A DNA stretch of 64,000 nt from Chinchilla lanigera (taxonomy: Eukaryota; Chordata; Mammalia; Rodentia; Chinchillidae). Where the stretch lies: NCBI RefSeq assembly GCF_000276665.1, contig NW_004955402.1, forward strand, positions 510,251-574,250, written 5' to 3'. Under the pieces are notes generated by a model. It was not told the origin of the DNA, ran no database searches, and saw nothing but the letters and a program-made list of their open reading frames with translations. A program made the position numbers and the translations under genes. Positions 45,511-58,335 of the stretch are shown one piece after another (position 1 is the first letter of the stretch; the number at the start of each line of letters is the position of its first letter).

Positions 45511-46002
45511 AGAACAAATGCCAAAGAAATGTTGGAACAGTATGTGCAGGTTTTACCATGAAGTCCATCTCCCGCACAAAGTGCTTGCGAAAGAGTTCCG
45601 CAGCCAACACAGACGGCTCTTACAGCTGCGGCACAACCTCCTTCACCCTGCCGTGACCACTGCGGTACCTTTCCTCACAGCAGCCGCACTTCTAACGCTT
45701 CACGCGCGTTTTCTGCACAGCCCCTTGGCCTTTCCGCAATCGATTTACACTAACTCCTTCGGCCACAGCTTACAGAGCTAGCAGAACCACTTCGATTCTT
45801 TTACCATTAGAGCTTTACCTGTCCAACCTCTTTTTATCAAGAAATTCCCACAACAATCTGTGTGCTTCCCACTCGTAAGAGTTCTGTTGTAGGTTTTTAG
45901 CTTCTCTCCCCTTTGGGGGAAAGGAGGGATGGGGGATTAGTTTAAAACATATAACTCATGCATGAAATAACTGCCTTTTCATTCATTAGAAGCAGAGTCT
46001 TC
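45511..46002. other. Unique sequence
   Basis: Nothing recognised. Confidence 0.5.
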
Positions 46003-46190
46003 ACATGTCATGGTGGTACACACCTGAATCCCAGCACTCTGGGAGGCTGAGGCAGGAGGACTACAATTTTGAGCAAAGCCTGGGTAATCTAGTGAAACCC
46101 TGTCTCCAAAAAAAAATTTTAAATGGGCTAGAGATGTAGCTCAGTGCAAAGGCCCTGGTTTCAACCCCCAGTGCTGCAGAGAAAGATGGG
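46003..46190 (+). repeat. B1+ID dimer
   Basis: 'gtcatggtggtacacacctg', 'gggaggctgaggcaggagga', 'gaaaccctgtctccaaaa', then 'gggctagagatgtagctcag' and 'caacccccagtgctgcag'. Middle of the ID half is deleted. Confidence 0.8.
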
Positions 46191-47821
46191 AGCAGAATAA
46201 AAGGTAGAGAAAGGGAAGGGAAGAAAGGGCTGGAGCAGGTCTTCAGAGAGCAAAGTCAAGCCACCTCCCTGGCAGACAGCAGATGATGCGGATGTAGAGC
46301 CCACCTGGCACTGATGCGCTCCCCACATGGCAGCCTCAGGCCTGCCAAACTTGAGCGGCACCCCTGCGCTCCCACGCCTTTCCTGTCAGCTCTGGGTCAG
46401 CAGAACAGCCAGCAGCCCAGCGCCCGGTTGCTAGAGAGTGCCCTGCCCCGAGCAAATCTTTCTGAAAGGCAGAAACCAAGAGCTCTGCTCCTGGACCACA
46501 GCCAGGTGCTCACTTCACCATCACCAGGACCCGCTCCAAGACGGAGATGGCGACTGCACACCTCTCTCTCTTCCTCTGCAGCTGGACAGAGCACCGGGAG
46601 CCAAGCCTGCCCTGCAGGTGCGCTCCTCACATGGACAGCACAGACCCCTCTGCGTCCGGCCCTCCAGGCACACAGGGGACCAACAGCATAAACCGTCTCC
46701 CACAGGCGAGTGTCCCTGAAACACAGGCCGTGAGCCCCCTCACTCGGCCCAAAGCTACCTGCTCTCCGGAAGCATCCTTTCCTCGGCCGGCCCGTCCTTC
46801 CTGGAGGAGCTGCTCCAACAGTTTTCTCTGGAGCTGAACCACCCCAGCAAGCTGTCACTCCCACCACAGGGCTGCTGAGAGCCAAGCCCTGCACTTCAGA
46901 CGGGCTTGGCAAACTCTGGCTACAGAGAACCAAGCATCTCGGGTGGCCTTGTAGAGGTCTCCACAAAATCACATTTCCGAACGGAATAAACCAGGCTCCC
47001 AAGCGGGGCTGCAGCAGAACAGGGAAATAAACAGCAGAGACAGCGGTGCACTCCATGCAGCATGCTAATTACCAGTCTCCTTCCAGAAATAGCTGAAGAC
47101 TGCAGGATTTCTGTTGTTGTTGAAATAACTCCAGCCTTTATTCTAGGGTTGGGAAAGCATCTGATTTATTCAAATGCTCCAGCTTCTAAACATAATCACA
47201 ATCTGTGGACCTCGCTGGGGGTGTGGTGGAGAGAAACCCTGAGGCTTGGGTCTGGTTCCCCCGACAGCTGTGGGTCCCCCCACCGCCCCTGCAGCCTTAT
47301 CAAACCTGAGGGAGGGTGAAGGGCTCTCCTGCCCCTCCAAGTCCCCAGGGGACACACAGACGCCAAATGTCACCTTCAGCACCAGCCTCCCTTCACCTGG
47401 TGAGGGGCTCCCAACAGTGCCCAGAAAGCTCTACAGAACTCAGATCGGGGGCATCCTGCCATCCCAAAACTTACAACCTGCCAAGTGACAGGAGAACGTG
47501 CTGTGCGTGACAGAACCCTGGTCTGTTCTGCCCCAGCTCCCCAAGGATGGGTGCTCTCAGCCCCAAAGATGTGAGCGCCGCTGGAGTGAGAAACACCCAG
47601 GCTCCACGCTGCACGGTGCGCCGTAGCCAACCATGGCAGCTGTTAACGCGGATGACAGCAGTCCCTCGGCAGCCACTGCCCTTCACTCTGGGTCCAGCCA
47701 CAGCATGGTCCCCACGCATGGGGCTTGCTCAGGGACCTGGTCCACAGAAGGAACCCCACAGGACACCATCTCAGGAGGGAAAATGCCCAGCTGAAGCTGC
47801 CCTGAGTTTCCACAAAGCCCA
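46191..47821. other. GC-rich unique sequence, no gene supported
   Basis: Open frame 46397-47056 (-, 219 codons) runs opposite to 46314-46691 and 46547-46837 (+). Its translation is cysteine/glycine/arginine-rich without recognisable motifs; the length is within what GC-rich DNA gives by chance. Confidence 0.5.
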
Positions 47822-47987
47822 GATGTCTGCCAGGCATGATGGTGCACGCCTATAATCCCAGCACTCGGGAGGCTGAGGCAGGAGGATCCTTGCAAGTGTG
47901 AGACCAGTCTGAGCTACGGAGTGAGCTCAAGGCCGGCCTGAACTGCATAGCAAGACCTTGCCTCAAAAAAAAAAAAAAAAAAAAAGC
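47822..47987 (+). repeat. B1 SINE, little diverged
   Basis: 'ccaggcatgatggtgcacgc', 'ctcgggaggctgaggcagga', internal duplicate blocks, and a 20-A tail (47965-47985). Full length. Confidence 0.9.
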
Positions 47988-50689
47988 ACAGATGTCAGAA
48001 AGGCTGGCAACTGTTCGTGTTTGTGTGTAAGCGACTTTCCCTAGGAAAGCTGGGTCCAGTCTCCATCTGCAAACAACTCCACGTCTACTTCTTTCAGGGC
48101 AGGAAAGTACCTACAAGCCAAACACAGTGGCTCGCATGATCTTCCCTATTGTTATAGAGGAACTATATAACAATATTTACCACGTCCCTAATGACTGCCA
48201 GCCATTCCCCCAGGGGCTCCTGCTCCTGGGCATTTTCTGATGTTGGAATTCACTTTTCCATCAATCGAGAGCACTCACAATCACTCCCTGGCAACCTGTT
48301 AGCTATTCCGTATAAAGCCAAACAACAACGATAACCATTTTTTTACTGTCTACACACTGCCCGGCACCCAAACAAGCAGGGCAAAGCGTCCCTACATCAA
48401 TGATGGCACGAAAAGTGTGCAAAAAAATTCTTTAGCAATTAAAACTATCATTTTTAGGTGGACTCACAACCTCTCCCATAACCCTGTGCACAACGAGTTC
48501 CGGAAGGGCCCTGCTGGCAGGGTCACCCTCATATCGCAGCCCCACACCTCGAGAGGGGCATGGAGCCGCCCGATGACTCCAGCGCTGTGCCATCACCAGC
48601 CCGTTCATCGCAGACAGAGACTACACTCCACATGCACACTTCTCAGGGTAAGAAGGTAGGGAACAATCTGTCATTCCAACCTCAGAAATACGTTAGCACG
48701 AACTCAAAGACCAACTAAAGGATCCTGCTGCCTATCCAAACCGCTTGATTCCACAGGGCCCTGAAGAAGGTGCAGGCGCTGATGAGGGACTTTCTGGAAC
48801 TCAAAGCAAGGAGAAAAGCAATAGATTAAAAACAAAAGTTTAAAGGTAAACTTCACAAGTAGCTCCCAAGGGTAACCAGAAGCGACATTACTAATGCACT
48901 GAGGTTCACGTGTATGTAGAAAATGAAGAGCAAAGGGGACCTTTATCCAAGACTTCTTACTTAGCGAGGCAGTCAGATTTTTAAAGGAAAAAGTACCCCG
49001 AAGTTAAAATTTAACCCAAGAGCAAACCACAGATAACCATGCCCCCCATCTCTTCCTATAATATCCACTCGTTTCCTAAAGGTCTGCACAGATTTGAGGA
49101 ATTGCACGGTGGGTGTCTGCTTTGTGCATCTAAGCTTAGGTAATTTCAGTATCCATCCACAGGTGTTACAGAGGAAACCAAACCAATACAACAATCACAG
49201 TAAAATACCGCAGACTTAGAGGAAACTCACAAGATCAGCCACAGTCTGTCTACATGGCAAAGGCTTCCCACAGCAGCATGGTAGCAATAGTAATAATAAT
49301 GTCCACTCTCCTGTCACCTCACCCCACTGGCTAATACAGACAAAGGACCTGCTTTCCAAAAATCCATCAGATGCACAGAAGGGAGAGGAAACCAAATCAT
49401 AAAGAATGCCAACCCGCACTCTAATGCTTCAACTACTGTGGAAAATTTGTAACCTAGCCAGTATCAAAACCAACAAATCAAATTTGTGTTTTCATCACGT
49501 TCTTCAAAGTTAAGTCAACGATGAAGGCTCATGGCACCCCTCCAAGGGGTACCTCAGTCTGGGCCCAGAGCCAGCGGCCTCAGGGAGCACCTGTGCAGAC
49601 CGGCACGGAGCTACCAGAGTCCACACTGCCTGCGCAGTCCCCACCCATCCCCAAGCACTGCAGGAGTGGAAGAGGCCCAGATCTCTCTTGGGCAACCTGA
49701 GCACCCCAGAATTACTGAGGGATCAGAAAAGAGATCAGAGTGTCATGCCTGACATCACGACTGTTGGCTTCTGCTAAGTAAAAAGCAGCTATTGCTTCCT
49801 CACTAACTGTAAGCAACCCTCTGTGTCACAACTAGCAAACAACATGCCACTGACAAAGCAAGTACCTGCTCCGTGTCTTGTGCTATTCGATCAATCGTGT
49901 GGGTGTATGTGCTTCAGTTTCTTCAGCAGGATCCATGATCTGCAAAGGTTTTCCACACTTCCATTTAAGTTCTGGAGCTGAACTGCACAGGAGTAAGCTA
50001 ACCCCACAAGTGTCCTCTCTCCTTTCTCAAATGTATGGGGGCTTGCTGTTGTAAGCCGTAACCCAAAGCCTGAAGACTACAGAGTCTTTCTAGATGTTAA
50101 AAATATTCTCTCAGGAAAATGTCCCTGACTTATCATGATCTCAAGCCATATGATCACCTGAATTAGGAGAAGGCAGTGTCGTGAACGCGGCATGGGCCTC
50201 AGACTCACAAGCTAACCAGGAATGATGTCAGCCCCAGCCCGTGGACAGTCACAGACGCTCACCTCAAGGGGCACCCAAGCTAGGTGCTGCTTGCTATGCA
50301 GTGCTGAAGACCTCAGGCCGCAAGCCAGTAGAAGCCCAGCATGGAAAGTGCCATGTCAGGGTCTCTGTCCACTCCACCCTTACACTGCAGGCAACTTGAG
50401 GCCAGGAAACTCCTGCATCCTGTGTCCTTCCTGACCCATCTGTGCTCCCAAGTGACGCGACTAATGCAGAGACCGACCAACTCACCAACACCCGATGTGC
50501 AGCACCTCTGTTTAGCAGCCCAGAAGGGAGATTTTTAGTTTGCCGGGACGTTTTCCCACATTTCATCTGACTGGCTCGAAACATAATCTGATCTGTGGCC
50601 CCACAGAGGTGGGCAATAATTTGCCTAGTAAATGAGAAACTCCCTGTGCCACGGCTGTGCTTGGGAGCCCAGGGCCAGAAAGCGCAGAG
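47988..50689. other. Unique sequence
   Basis: 48120-48200 has a short B1-like scrap ('aacacagtggctcgcatgat'). Nothing else recognised over 2.7 kb. Confidence 0.5.
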
Positions 50690-50872
50690 GGGCTGGGTGC
50701 GGTGGTACACACCCAGCACTCAAGGGGATCACAAGCTCAGCCAGCCTGGGCACACTATGACCTAGCAAGATCTTGTCTCAAAATAATAAATAAAGGGGCG
50801 TGGGGATGGAGCCTAGTGTGAAGGCCCTGGGTTCAATCTCCAGTACCACCAAAAAATAACAAAAAAACAGTT
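50690..50872 (+). repeat. B1+ID dimer
   Basis: 'ggggctgggtgcggtggtac', 'gatcacaagctcagccagcc', 'gcaagatcttgtctcaaaat', then 'cgtggggatggagcctagtg' and 'ccctgggttcaatctccag'. Small internal deletions. Confidence 0.8.
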
Positions 50873-53800
50873 TTTAAAAAAGGATTATAAGCCTAAGCAT
50901 GCAGGAGAAAACTCTACTGCTCACAAAAGGACACAGTGACACATTTCAATTCCTCCGACACATGGCTTTGTCAAGATATAGGCACCTTCAAATACAGAGC
51001 ACTTTTATACGGCAGATGACCCTCACTGCTCCCGAGAGCCCTGAAGCCAGGTCCTAGGCTCTAGAGTAAGCCAGCTGTGTCTTGGAGTCTTGAGCTCCAG
51101 TTCCTAAACCCTAGAGGAAGCCAGCTCTGACTCAGGCTGCGTCAGCGTGCAGAGGGCCAGGGGAGATCTGCTGAGCAGAAGCCCACTGAGGCCCATGCCA
51201 GGTCCTCACAGTGGCCCACACTCTCTCACATGGGCAGAGGGGGTATCACGGCCAGACCCACAGCCCCTCCAGCTGCACAATCCAATCACAGAAGGACCTG
51301 CTGGGCCAATAGTTTCTGTTTTCAATCAGCAAGTACACGACAGTTATTTACTGAATAAAAGAGTGAACAACAAAAACCAACCATCAACCTCACCTCAGAC
51401 ATCCCTCTGAGGGGCCACTGACTGTGGAATTCATCACTTGGTTTTCTGAAGCGCAGGCTGGGAGGGGTCAAGATGTCAGCAAACACAGACCGCGAGGAGC
51501 AGGAGGAGGTTCATCACTGTCTCCAGGGCTGCTGCACGGGGCCTCAAGCCCACCTCCACCAGGCCCCTGCGCTGTCTGCTGTAGTCTGCTCACAAGGAGA
51601 GCCTCCTAGCTCAGTCAGCGGCAGGTAGCTCGGGTCCCCACATGTTGTAATGGGATGGCTGGGTCAGGCTGTCTCCCGGGAGCCGAGCACAGAAGGAGGT
51701 CCCCAGCCCTGCCCACCAGGTGCGGGCTGAGCCCTTGTAGTTCTTTATCTGGGAGACAAAGGCTCGTATACTTGAGCCATGGTCAAAAGACCGTTCCCCT
51801 TTTCTGTGCGCTCTAACCTCTTAGAATGACCCAGCACTGACTCCTAGCTTAGTTTCTATCTTACCAAATGCACCACTGCTGTTCATAAATACAGAGTAGG
51901 TCGTACATCTGGTGGTGGACAACAAAATCCCTTCAAGAGATCCAGACTGCTGCCTAACAGGCACGACAATGTCCACATTCTAGTACAACAGTAAAGTGCC
52001 AGCAAATTCCTAAAACACAGCCAGACATTTTAAAAGTAGTATCTGTCTGGAGCGTGAATAAAGAAAAAGACAACTGAAGAAAATGAATAAATGGAAACTT
52101 TAAACAACTATCAGTTCTTCTGGCCAAGCAAAAAGTGGGTAACCTATGCTATAACGACTTCAAGATTGTTCTGCTGAGAGAAAGATCTGCTGACACAATT
52201 GGAAAACACTTAGGATATAAACAAAGATTAATAATGTTATTTCAAGTTCTCTTTCTAAATTTTATTTTAATGTAATACAAGTAGGTATTAATAAAAAGTA
52301 TTTAAAACATTTCTTAATTTATGAAAAATAAAGCAAAATTTCATAATGAAATAATTAGAAAACAACAATGGTTAATATAACATGATCTTAGAAGAATGCC
52401 CAAAATGTTATTCAGAATACATCAGATTCTTAAACTGACTGCAAGCTGAACATTTTAGTCACTCAAAGTGCCAAAACACTCTGTGGGGATCCACAGGCTG
52501 ATGGAACCTCCAGACCCCGTCTCCAAGGAGCAGGGATGGAGACCACAGGCCCTGAACCACGAGGGGACAGTCCCCGATCTGAGGACCACATGCACCTGTC
52601 AGCAGGTGGGAGGCACCAATCCCAGGGCTTCCCTGCCTGCCCCCCAGCCCTGCCCTACGGAAGGGCAAGGTCTTCCCCGGAGGATACAGGTCCTGGGCCA
52701 CCATGTGTCCAAACTAGACACAGGAGCCTGGCAGAACTGAAGCACGGAGAGACTAGAGCCCTTGGCATGTCACAGCTGGGGGCCTCCACAGACAGCAGCT
52801 GAGCAATCTGGGCACTGCGGTGTTGCCCTGCTGGGGGCAGTCCAGAGGCGCCAGTGAGCCGCAGGCACAGCCAGGGCACGAGAGGACAGCGTTAAGTGTG
52901 AGGGGGCCACCTGCTATGGAAAGGGTCAGTGATCCCGTCCTAAACATCCAGCACACCCCAGGAACTGAGGACCTCTCCCACGACCTCAGGGGCTCGGAGC
53001 AGTGACTCAGCTGTGAGAAAGCCTGTCCCTGAATACGAATTTCACCCCTCAAGGCTCAGGCGCCCAACTTGAGCAAGATATCTCCATCTGCAGCCTGTAG
53101 TGTCACTGTCCTCTCCAACTCCCCGTCTCCCCACAGCCGTCCCCAGGACTTGGGGCCAGGCAGGCCCAGCAGGCTCTGCCACAGACAGAGCCTCGGAGGC
53201 AGGGATGGAGGGACCCAAAGGGTTTTACGATGCTTCTTTCTTTGCCTTTGCAAAATATTGCGCTGGCCACTTAGCAGCTCTTAACCACAGTTTTATTTAT
53301 GCTTTCGCCAAGAAAGTGCCCAACCAGTGTTTTCTGTTCAGCTGTAAATTAAAGACAGAGATCCTCCTGGAGAAAGTCCACAGTGAAGAGACAATTAATG
53401 GGCCATGCAGAGCTAAACCCTGCGTATATTTACACGTGCACACCTGTGAACCCTCCTGTGTTGCACCACACCGGTAACTAAAGCCTCGCACGACCTTGAG
53501 CACCTGGTCCACCCCCCGCGGAGGAGGCACTGCGAGCCCCTGTGCACCCCAGAACTGGACTCTTTTACTTTAGAACTCAGAAGACAACATACAAGCTCAG
53601 GGCACACTCACAAGAGGACAGCCCAGTGCTGAGACTTCACAGCTGTGTGGACAGCACTGCGCAGCGGAGCCTCCCAGCCCGGCACCAAGGGGAACAGAAC
53701 CTCCCTCCTGCTGAGGCCCCGCGGTGTCTCGAGCCGCCCCAGCTGCTCGAGTGCCCACAGCATAAACACTGTCCTCTCCTGGGTTCCAGCTCTTCCATCA

Positions 53801-54389
53801 AAGCATGCCACCTACTCCTCAGTGTGTTTTCAGTGCTCCAAAGCAGGACAGTGGCACCAGCAGGTCCTAATGCCTCCTAGTGTTACCAAAGCACAGAAGG
53901 TGTGGACTCTTGTTGAGGTCATTAGGGTTGCAGTGGCTTCTAAAGTACTGTTCTTTCTTGGTCACACTATTATGCCAAGTCCTTCATGGATTCCTTTTTT
54001 TAGATTATTTTGAAATTGTATTATTTAAGCAATGTTCTACCTAGAAATATCCAAAATTATGGGACGGGTCCTATCACCAATTGAATTTTTCTTCCCTGTG
54101 AACCTGAGATAATTTAAGTTTAGGAAATTTTGAAAAATTGAGCATCAGTGTAAATCAAGCAGGGAAGGCCACAATAAATAACTCCATTCCTAAAAACTCT
54201 TGTCTTTTACACAGATATGGCACAGGCTTTTATCAGTAAAATTTTGGCTAAGGTAGTAGAAAAACACTAAACCTCATTAACCTGAAATTGAGGCTGGAGC
54301 ATTTTCCCTTTTGATCTTGGTTATCCTCTTCTTACATTTAACCAGATGACTATAGAATTCCTGCAAGCTTTATTGCCTTAAAATCCACA
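50873..54389. other. Unique sequence
   Basis: AT-rich from about 51840 to 52460, GC-moderate elsewhere. No gene, no repeat identified over 3.5 kb. Open frames such as 53069-53477 lack domains. Confidence 0.5.
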
Positions 54390-54553
54390 GGTGCCTGGCG
54401 TGGTGGCACATGCCTGTAATCCCAGTGCTTGGCAGGCTGAGGCAGGAGGATCACCTCAAGTTCAAGGCCAGCCTGGCTCCATAGTGAGTTCAAGGTCAGC
54501 CTGAACTACATAGCAAGACACGGTCTCAAAAAAACCCAAACAAACAAAAAATC
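54390..54553 (+). repeat. B1 SINE
   Basis: 'gtgcctggcgtggtggcaca', 'gaggctgaggcaggaggatc'-type order, two internal blocks ('ggccagcctggctccatagt', 'ggtcagcctgaactacatag'), then 'caaaaaaaccca'. Confidence 0.9.
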
Positions 54554-55289
54554 CACAGATCACAATTGCAACTGCTTCAGAAGTAAACCCTCAGTTCAAA
54601 AAGTGAAAGGAATACAAGTGAAAATTACAACTACACCCATCTCACCCTCTTCATGGAGAAGTCACTTTGGAGACAATGATACCTGGCCATTCACCTAATG
54701 GTTTCCAGGACTACACAAAATTTACTAAATCCTAAACTACTGAGCTAAAACTGCCTACACAAGCCTATTTTACCTTAATCTCTTTGCTTCCTTTAGTACA
54801 GATTTTTAGCATTTTTCTCTGTGTTGAACCAATTTCATCAGTGATTCTTTAACTGACCTTTCATTAATTATTCTCAGTTAAAGGAAGTTTCTATTATTAG
54901 TGGCATTTTCCCCAAAGTTCAGTTACCAATATTCAATTACCAAATTTCACAGCAGATTAAGTCCATCCCTAACAACAGCTAGTTCTCTCTCCACTCACTC
55001 ACAGTAAGTCCCACGTGAAATCAGAAGGGCACAGGATAAGGACTAGGGATCCCTTCACCGTGGCTGGGCAGGAGCCCGTTCAGTGTCCAGCCGGCACAGC
55101 GAAGGCCTGAGGTGAGGCTGTGAGCACCCTCCTAGCCTTCTAGAGTGAGGTACAGAGCTGGCACTCACATCTCTGCATTGCAGCCAGCGTGATACCCAGT
55201 GAAAGCCGTCTGTCCTTGCCTCTTTTCAGGCAGTGATAAAGTAATACTCAAATGCAACTGTGAAGAAGGCTGACTAAAAAGCTTTCTCT
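54554..55289. other. AT-rich unique sequence
   Basis: Nothing recognised. Confidence 0.5.
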
Positions 55290-55432
55290 TGTAAATCGCC
55301 TTCTCACTAAACTACATCTCCAGCCCTTCATGCTTTTTATTTTGAGAACGCTAAATCGCTAAATTGCCCAGACTGAGCTCAAACTCACAACCCTCCTGCC
55401 TCAGCCTCCCAGAGTGCCACCATGCCCAGCCT
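55290..55432 (-). repeat. B1+ID dimer fragment (minus strand)
   Basis: 'ctaaactacatctccagccc' is the reverse of an ID start; then 'gcccagactgagctcaaact', 'cctcctgcctcagcctccca' and 'gccaccatgcccagcc' are the reversed B1. Diverged. Confidence 0.65.
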
Positions 55433-55469
55433 AATTAAAACATTTTGAGTCTTCCCAATTCTAAAATTA

Positions 55470-55640
55470 ACAACCAGGCATGGTGATACTCACCTGTAAT
55501 CCCAGCACTTGGGAGGCTGAGGCAGGAGGATCGTTGGGAGTTTGAGACCAGCTTGAGACCAGCCTGGGCTCCAAAGTGAGCTCAAGGCCAGGCTGAACTG
55601 CATAGCGAGACCCTGTCTCCAAAAGACAAAAAATAAAAAT
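55470..55640 (+). repeat. B1 SINE
   Basis: 'ccaggcatggtgatactcac', 'ttgggaggctgaggcaggag', repeated 'gagaccagc' blocks, 'gctgaactgcatagcgagac', A-rich tail. Extra small duplication ('gagaccagcttgagaccagc'). Confidence 0.9.
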
Positions 55641-57061
55641 ATAAACTACTTTAAAAATAAGATTTCCTAAAATTAACAACAGTGAAATCCTTCCAACTGC
55701 AGGAGAAATGGGTGATGTTCTTAGAAGTACTAGTGGTATAGGAAAAAGACCAGATACTAGGTTGGGGAATTTTGAAACCAGAGGCCCAACTCAAGCACCC
55801 TGAAGACTGACGGTAACACACACTACCTCGGTTAGTGCTTCTGCGGTGGTGCACACAAGGGTGAGTGCGGGCGACCGCGGCCGCACCGCATCTGGGCAGC
55901 GGGGCACAGAGCGGGTAGTGCGGGTGTCTGCAGCTGGACCTGATGCGTTACAGGGCACTAACGACTGACAGCTAAGAGCTTAGCAGCTGCCTTTTAGAAA
56001 GAGGTAAAAGCCCCTTCGTGTCACAGACCCTCCTCACACCAAGGCGAGGGTCTTGAGGCAGTGCCGCCTTCACATCTTTCTCGCCCTGGCGTGCTAGTGC
56101 CCTGTGCTGGTGGCCCCAGGCCTCGGGCTGCAGCCAGACCTCTGCCAGCCCTGGGCTGCCGCCTGACCGAGGTCAGCCCCCTCTCCAAAGACGTCCAGAC
56201 TCAGCGTCCACGCTGAGCAGGTCCCGCCCTCCCCCACCCCGTTTCCTGTCTCTGCTCAGACTACTTCCTACCTACCCAGGAGGGAGGCCCAAGATGTCAT
56301 CTTGTAACAGCCACGGCCCTCTCGCCCTGCCCTCGGGGGACTAGGCCGTGCCCACGCCCTCCTCTCTGATGCAGCTGCCCACGTCGGCTGCAGCACTGCT
56401 GGGCTGAAACCACCTCCCCGCTGCGCCTGCGGCTGCTCTGAGACTGTCCTTCCTCAGCACCCTTCCCCACACCCACAGCTCTGGGTGGCGGCAGCAGGGA
56501 CGGCGCCTCAGGCCACAGAGCTGCGCACTCAGACACCGCTACAGCACAGCCCTCCAGCAGCTGCGCCTCCATAGCAACACAGGCTTTCAAGTTCTCCCTG
56601 CTCGGTACACTTTACCATAATTTACAAAAAGGAGCAGGAGCAGTTACGTTCAGGACACCATCAAAGAGGCAAGAGTGTACAACTGACTTAACTGTCAGAG
56701 CACCGAGTGGTGACGACTCAGAGCACCCAGTGTCCTCAAAGCACCCAGAGACCTCCGGGTCCAGGAGCGTTTAGTGACTCCAGGGTGTCAGCACCTAACT
56801 CCCATCTGCAGGGGATCCGTGGACGCAGACGGAGAGGAGGCGAAGGAGCACACGTGGCCCGACACCCGGCCAGCACCACGGGAAGCAGCCACCCGCCCAG
56901 ACATCGCGAGAAGGCAGACGCGTCTCCACCGAACCCAGAAGGGATGACAGCCAAGCGCTCCACAGCTCTGGGGAGAGTGGCATTCGGGTGAAGTGCAGCA
57001 CAGCAGAATGGAACCTGCAGAACAGGCCACAGCTTGGAGGCTTTAAAGGACGGGAATAAAC
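55641..57061. other. Unique GC-rich sequence
   Basis: Contains a short CpG-rich stretch (55855-55920) too small to call an island. No gene recognised. Confidence 0.45.
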
Positions 57062-57143
57062 ACATATGTCAGTCACAGAGCACTCACCCAGCACTGTGAG
57101 GCCCTGAGTTCGATCCCCAGCACAGGAAAAAAGGGGGAAAAAA
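57062..57143 (+). repeat. ID-like SINE, degenerate
   Basis: 'cacagagcactcacccagca', 'gaggccctgagttcgatccc', 'cagcacaggaaaa' fit the 3' two-thirds of an ID. Confidence 0.6.
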
Positions 57144-58176
57144 GTATGCACGTGCTCAGGTACAGGGCATTTGAGAGAAGGCCCCCCAACCCGACACCCC
57201 AACTCCAACTCACACCTGCACACTTACCCAGCGGCCCAGCCTCTGAAATGCGACCAGTTCAGTCAGACTGGAGGCCCCGGCAGAGTGAACGCTGAAAGGA
57301 AGAGCTTGCCTGAGGTCTCCTCCACTGTCTCTGCGCAGTGCACAGTGCCCAGGTCCCAAGAAAGATACAGAAATACACGGAGACTGCAGCAGCCAGAGCC
57401 CAGGAAGAGGAGGAGCCTGAGCCAGACCACATCCTGCGCGGCAGGCCCCCGCCCAGGCGCCCAGCTTGCAGAGTTCACGGGGCAGCCTCCAGCAGGGCCA
57501 CAGCCCGCACAGCAACAGACGTCATCTGACATCTAGGTAGAAAACCCTCCCGACAAAGCCCGTGCACACTTGCGATGGGCCCCTCGTGCTGTCCAGCCAC
57601 GGTCTACAGCAAACCCTCCCACCCCGGCCCAGCCAGCCTGCCAGCGTCACCTCTGTGCACACTCATCCCTCGACCAGCATGACCAACGCTGTTACCTCAG
57701 GGCAAAGGAGCTCCACGGCTCTCGGTCAGAACCTCACAGGGATCCCGTCAGAGCCTGACACCTTCTCAGGTCTCAGATGCCCAGACCCCAGGGGTTAGAA
57801 GCCTCGGTGGCGTCCCAGGAGCGATCTCCTCACTCTTCCCCTCCTCAACAGTTGAGAACGCAGCAGCTGACCTCTGCTTGTAAAGGTTACACAGCGCTAG
57901 CAAATTTCAGGCATCTAAAGACCCCTTTCAGTGGGGTGGCCCACACTCCCCCCGGACACCACGACTAGGAGGGGTCCAGTTCCTAGGTTGAGAGCCCTGG
58001 CCGGTCTGTCTCAAGCCATCCCTGAAGGGGATGCACACTCATGACTGCCGCAAGGTGTGCCCAGGTGACAATACAGGGACTGCTGGGCATCTGCTGCCAC
58101 GGGCTGACCATCCTAAGAACCTGACCTTGGCAAAGCACGTTTTACACCAGAGTGTCACGTACCTGGTGATACCAGG
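57144..58176. other. Unique sequence
   Basis: Nothing recognised; open frames 57171-57536 and 57210-57515 overlap on opposite strands. Confidence 0.5.
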
Positions 58177-58185
58177 CAGGGGTCA

Positions 58186-58335
58186 GAGAGTCGGGGGTCA
58201 GGGAGGCGGGGGTCAGGGAGGCGGGGCACAGGGAGGCGGGGCACAGGGAGGCGGGGCACAGGGAGGCGGGGCACAGGGAGGCGGGGCACAGGGAGGCGGG
58301 GCACAGGGAGGCGGGGCACAGGGAGGCGGGGGACA
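58186..58335 (+). repeat. 15-bp G-rich minisatellite (VNTR candidate)
   Basis: Unit GGGAGGCGGGGCACA. Seven consecutive identical copies run from 58216 to 58320; units before (58186-58215) and after (58321-58335) are variants with GGGGGTCA or GGGGGACA. The unit length is a multiple of 3 and it has no stop in any frame, which explains open frames on both strands. Each unit provides a GGGG and a GGG run, so the + strand satisfies a G-quadruplex motif many times. Confidence 0.95.

Noticed and set aside
46397..47056. 219-codon open frame on -
   Set aside because: GC-rich, overlapped by + strand frames, with cysteine/arginine-rich text and no motif.
55855..55920. CpG island promoter
   Set aside because: The CpG-rich stretch is too short and no transcript start or exon is evident nearby.
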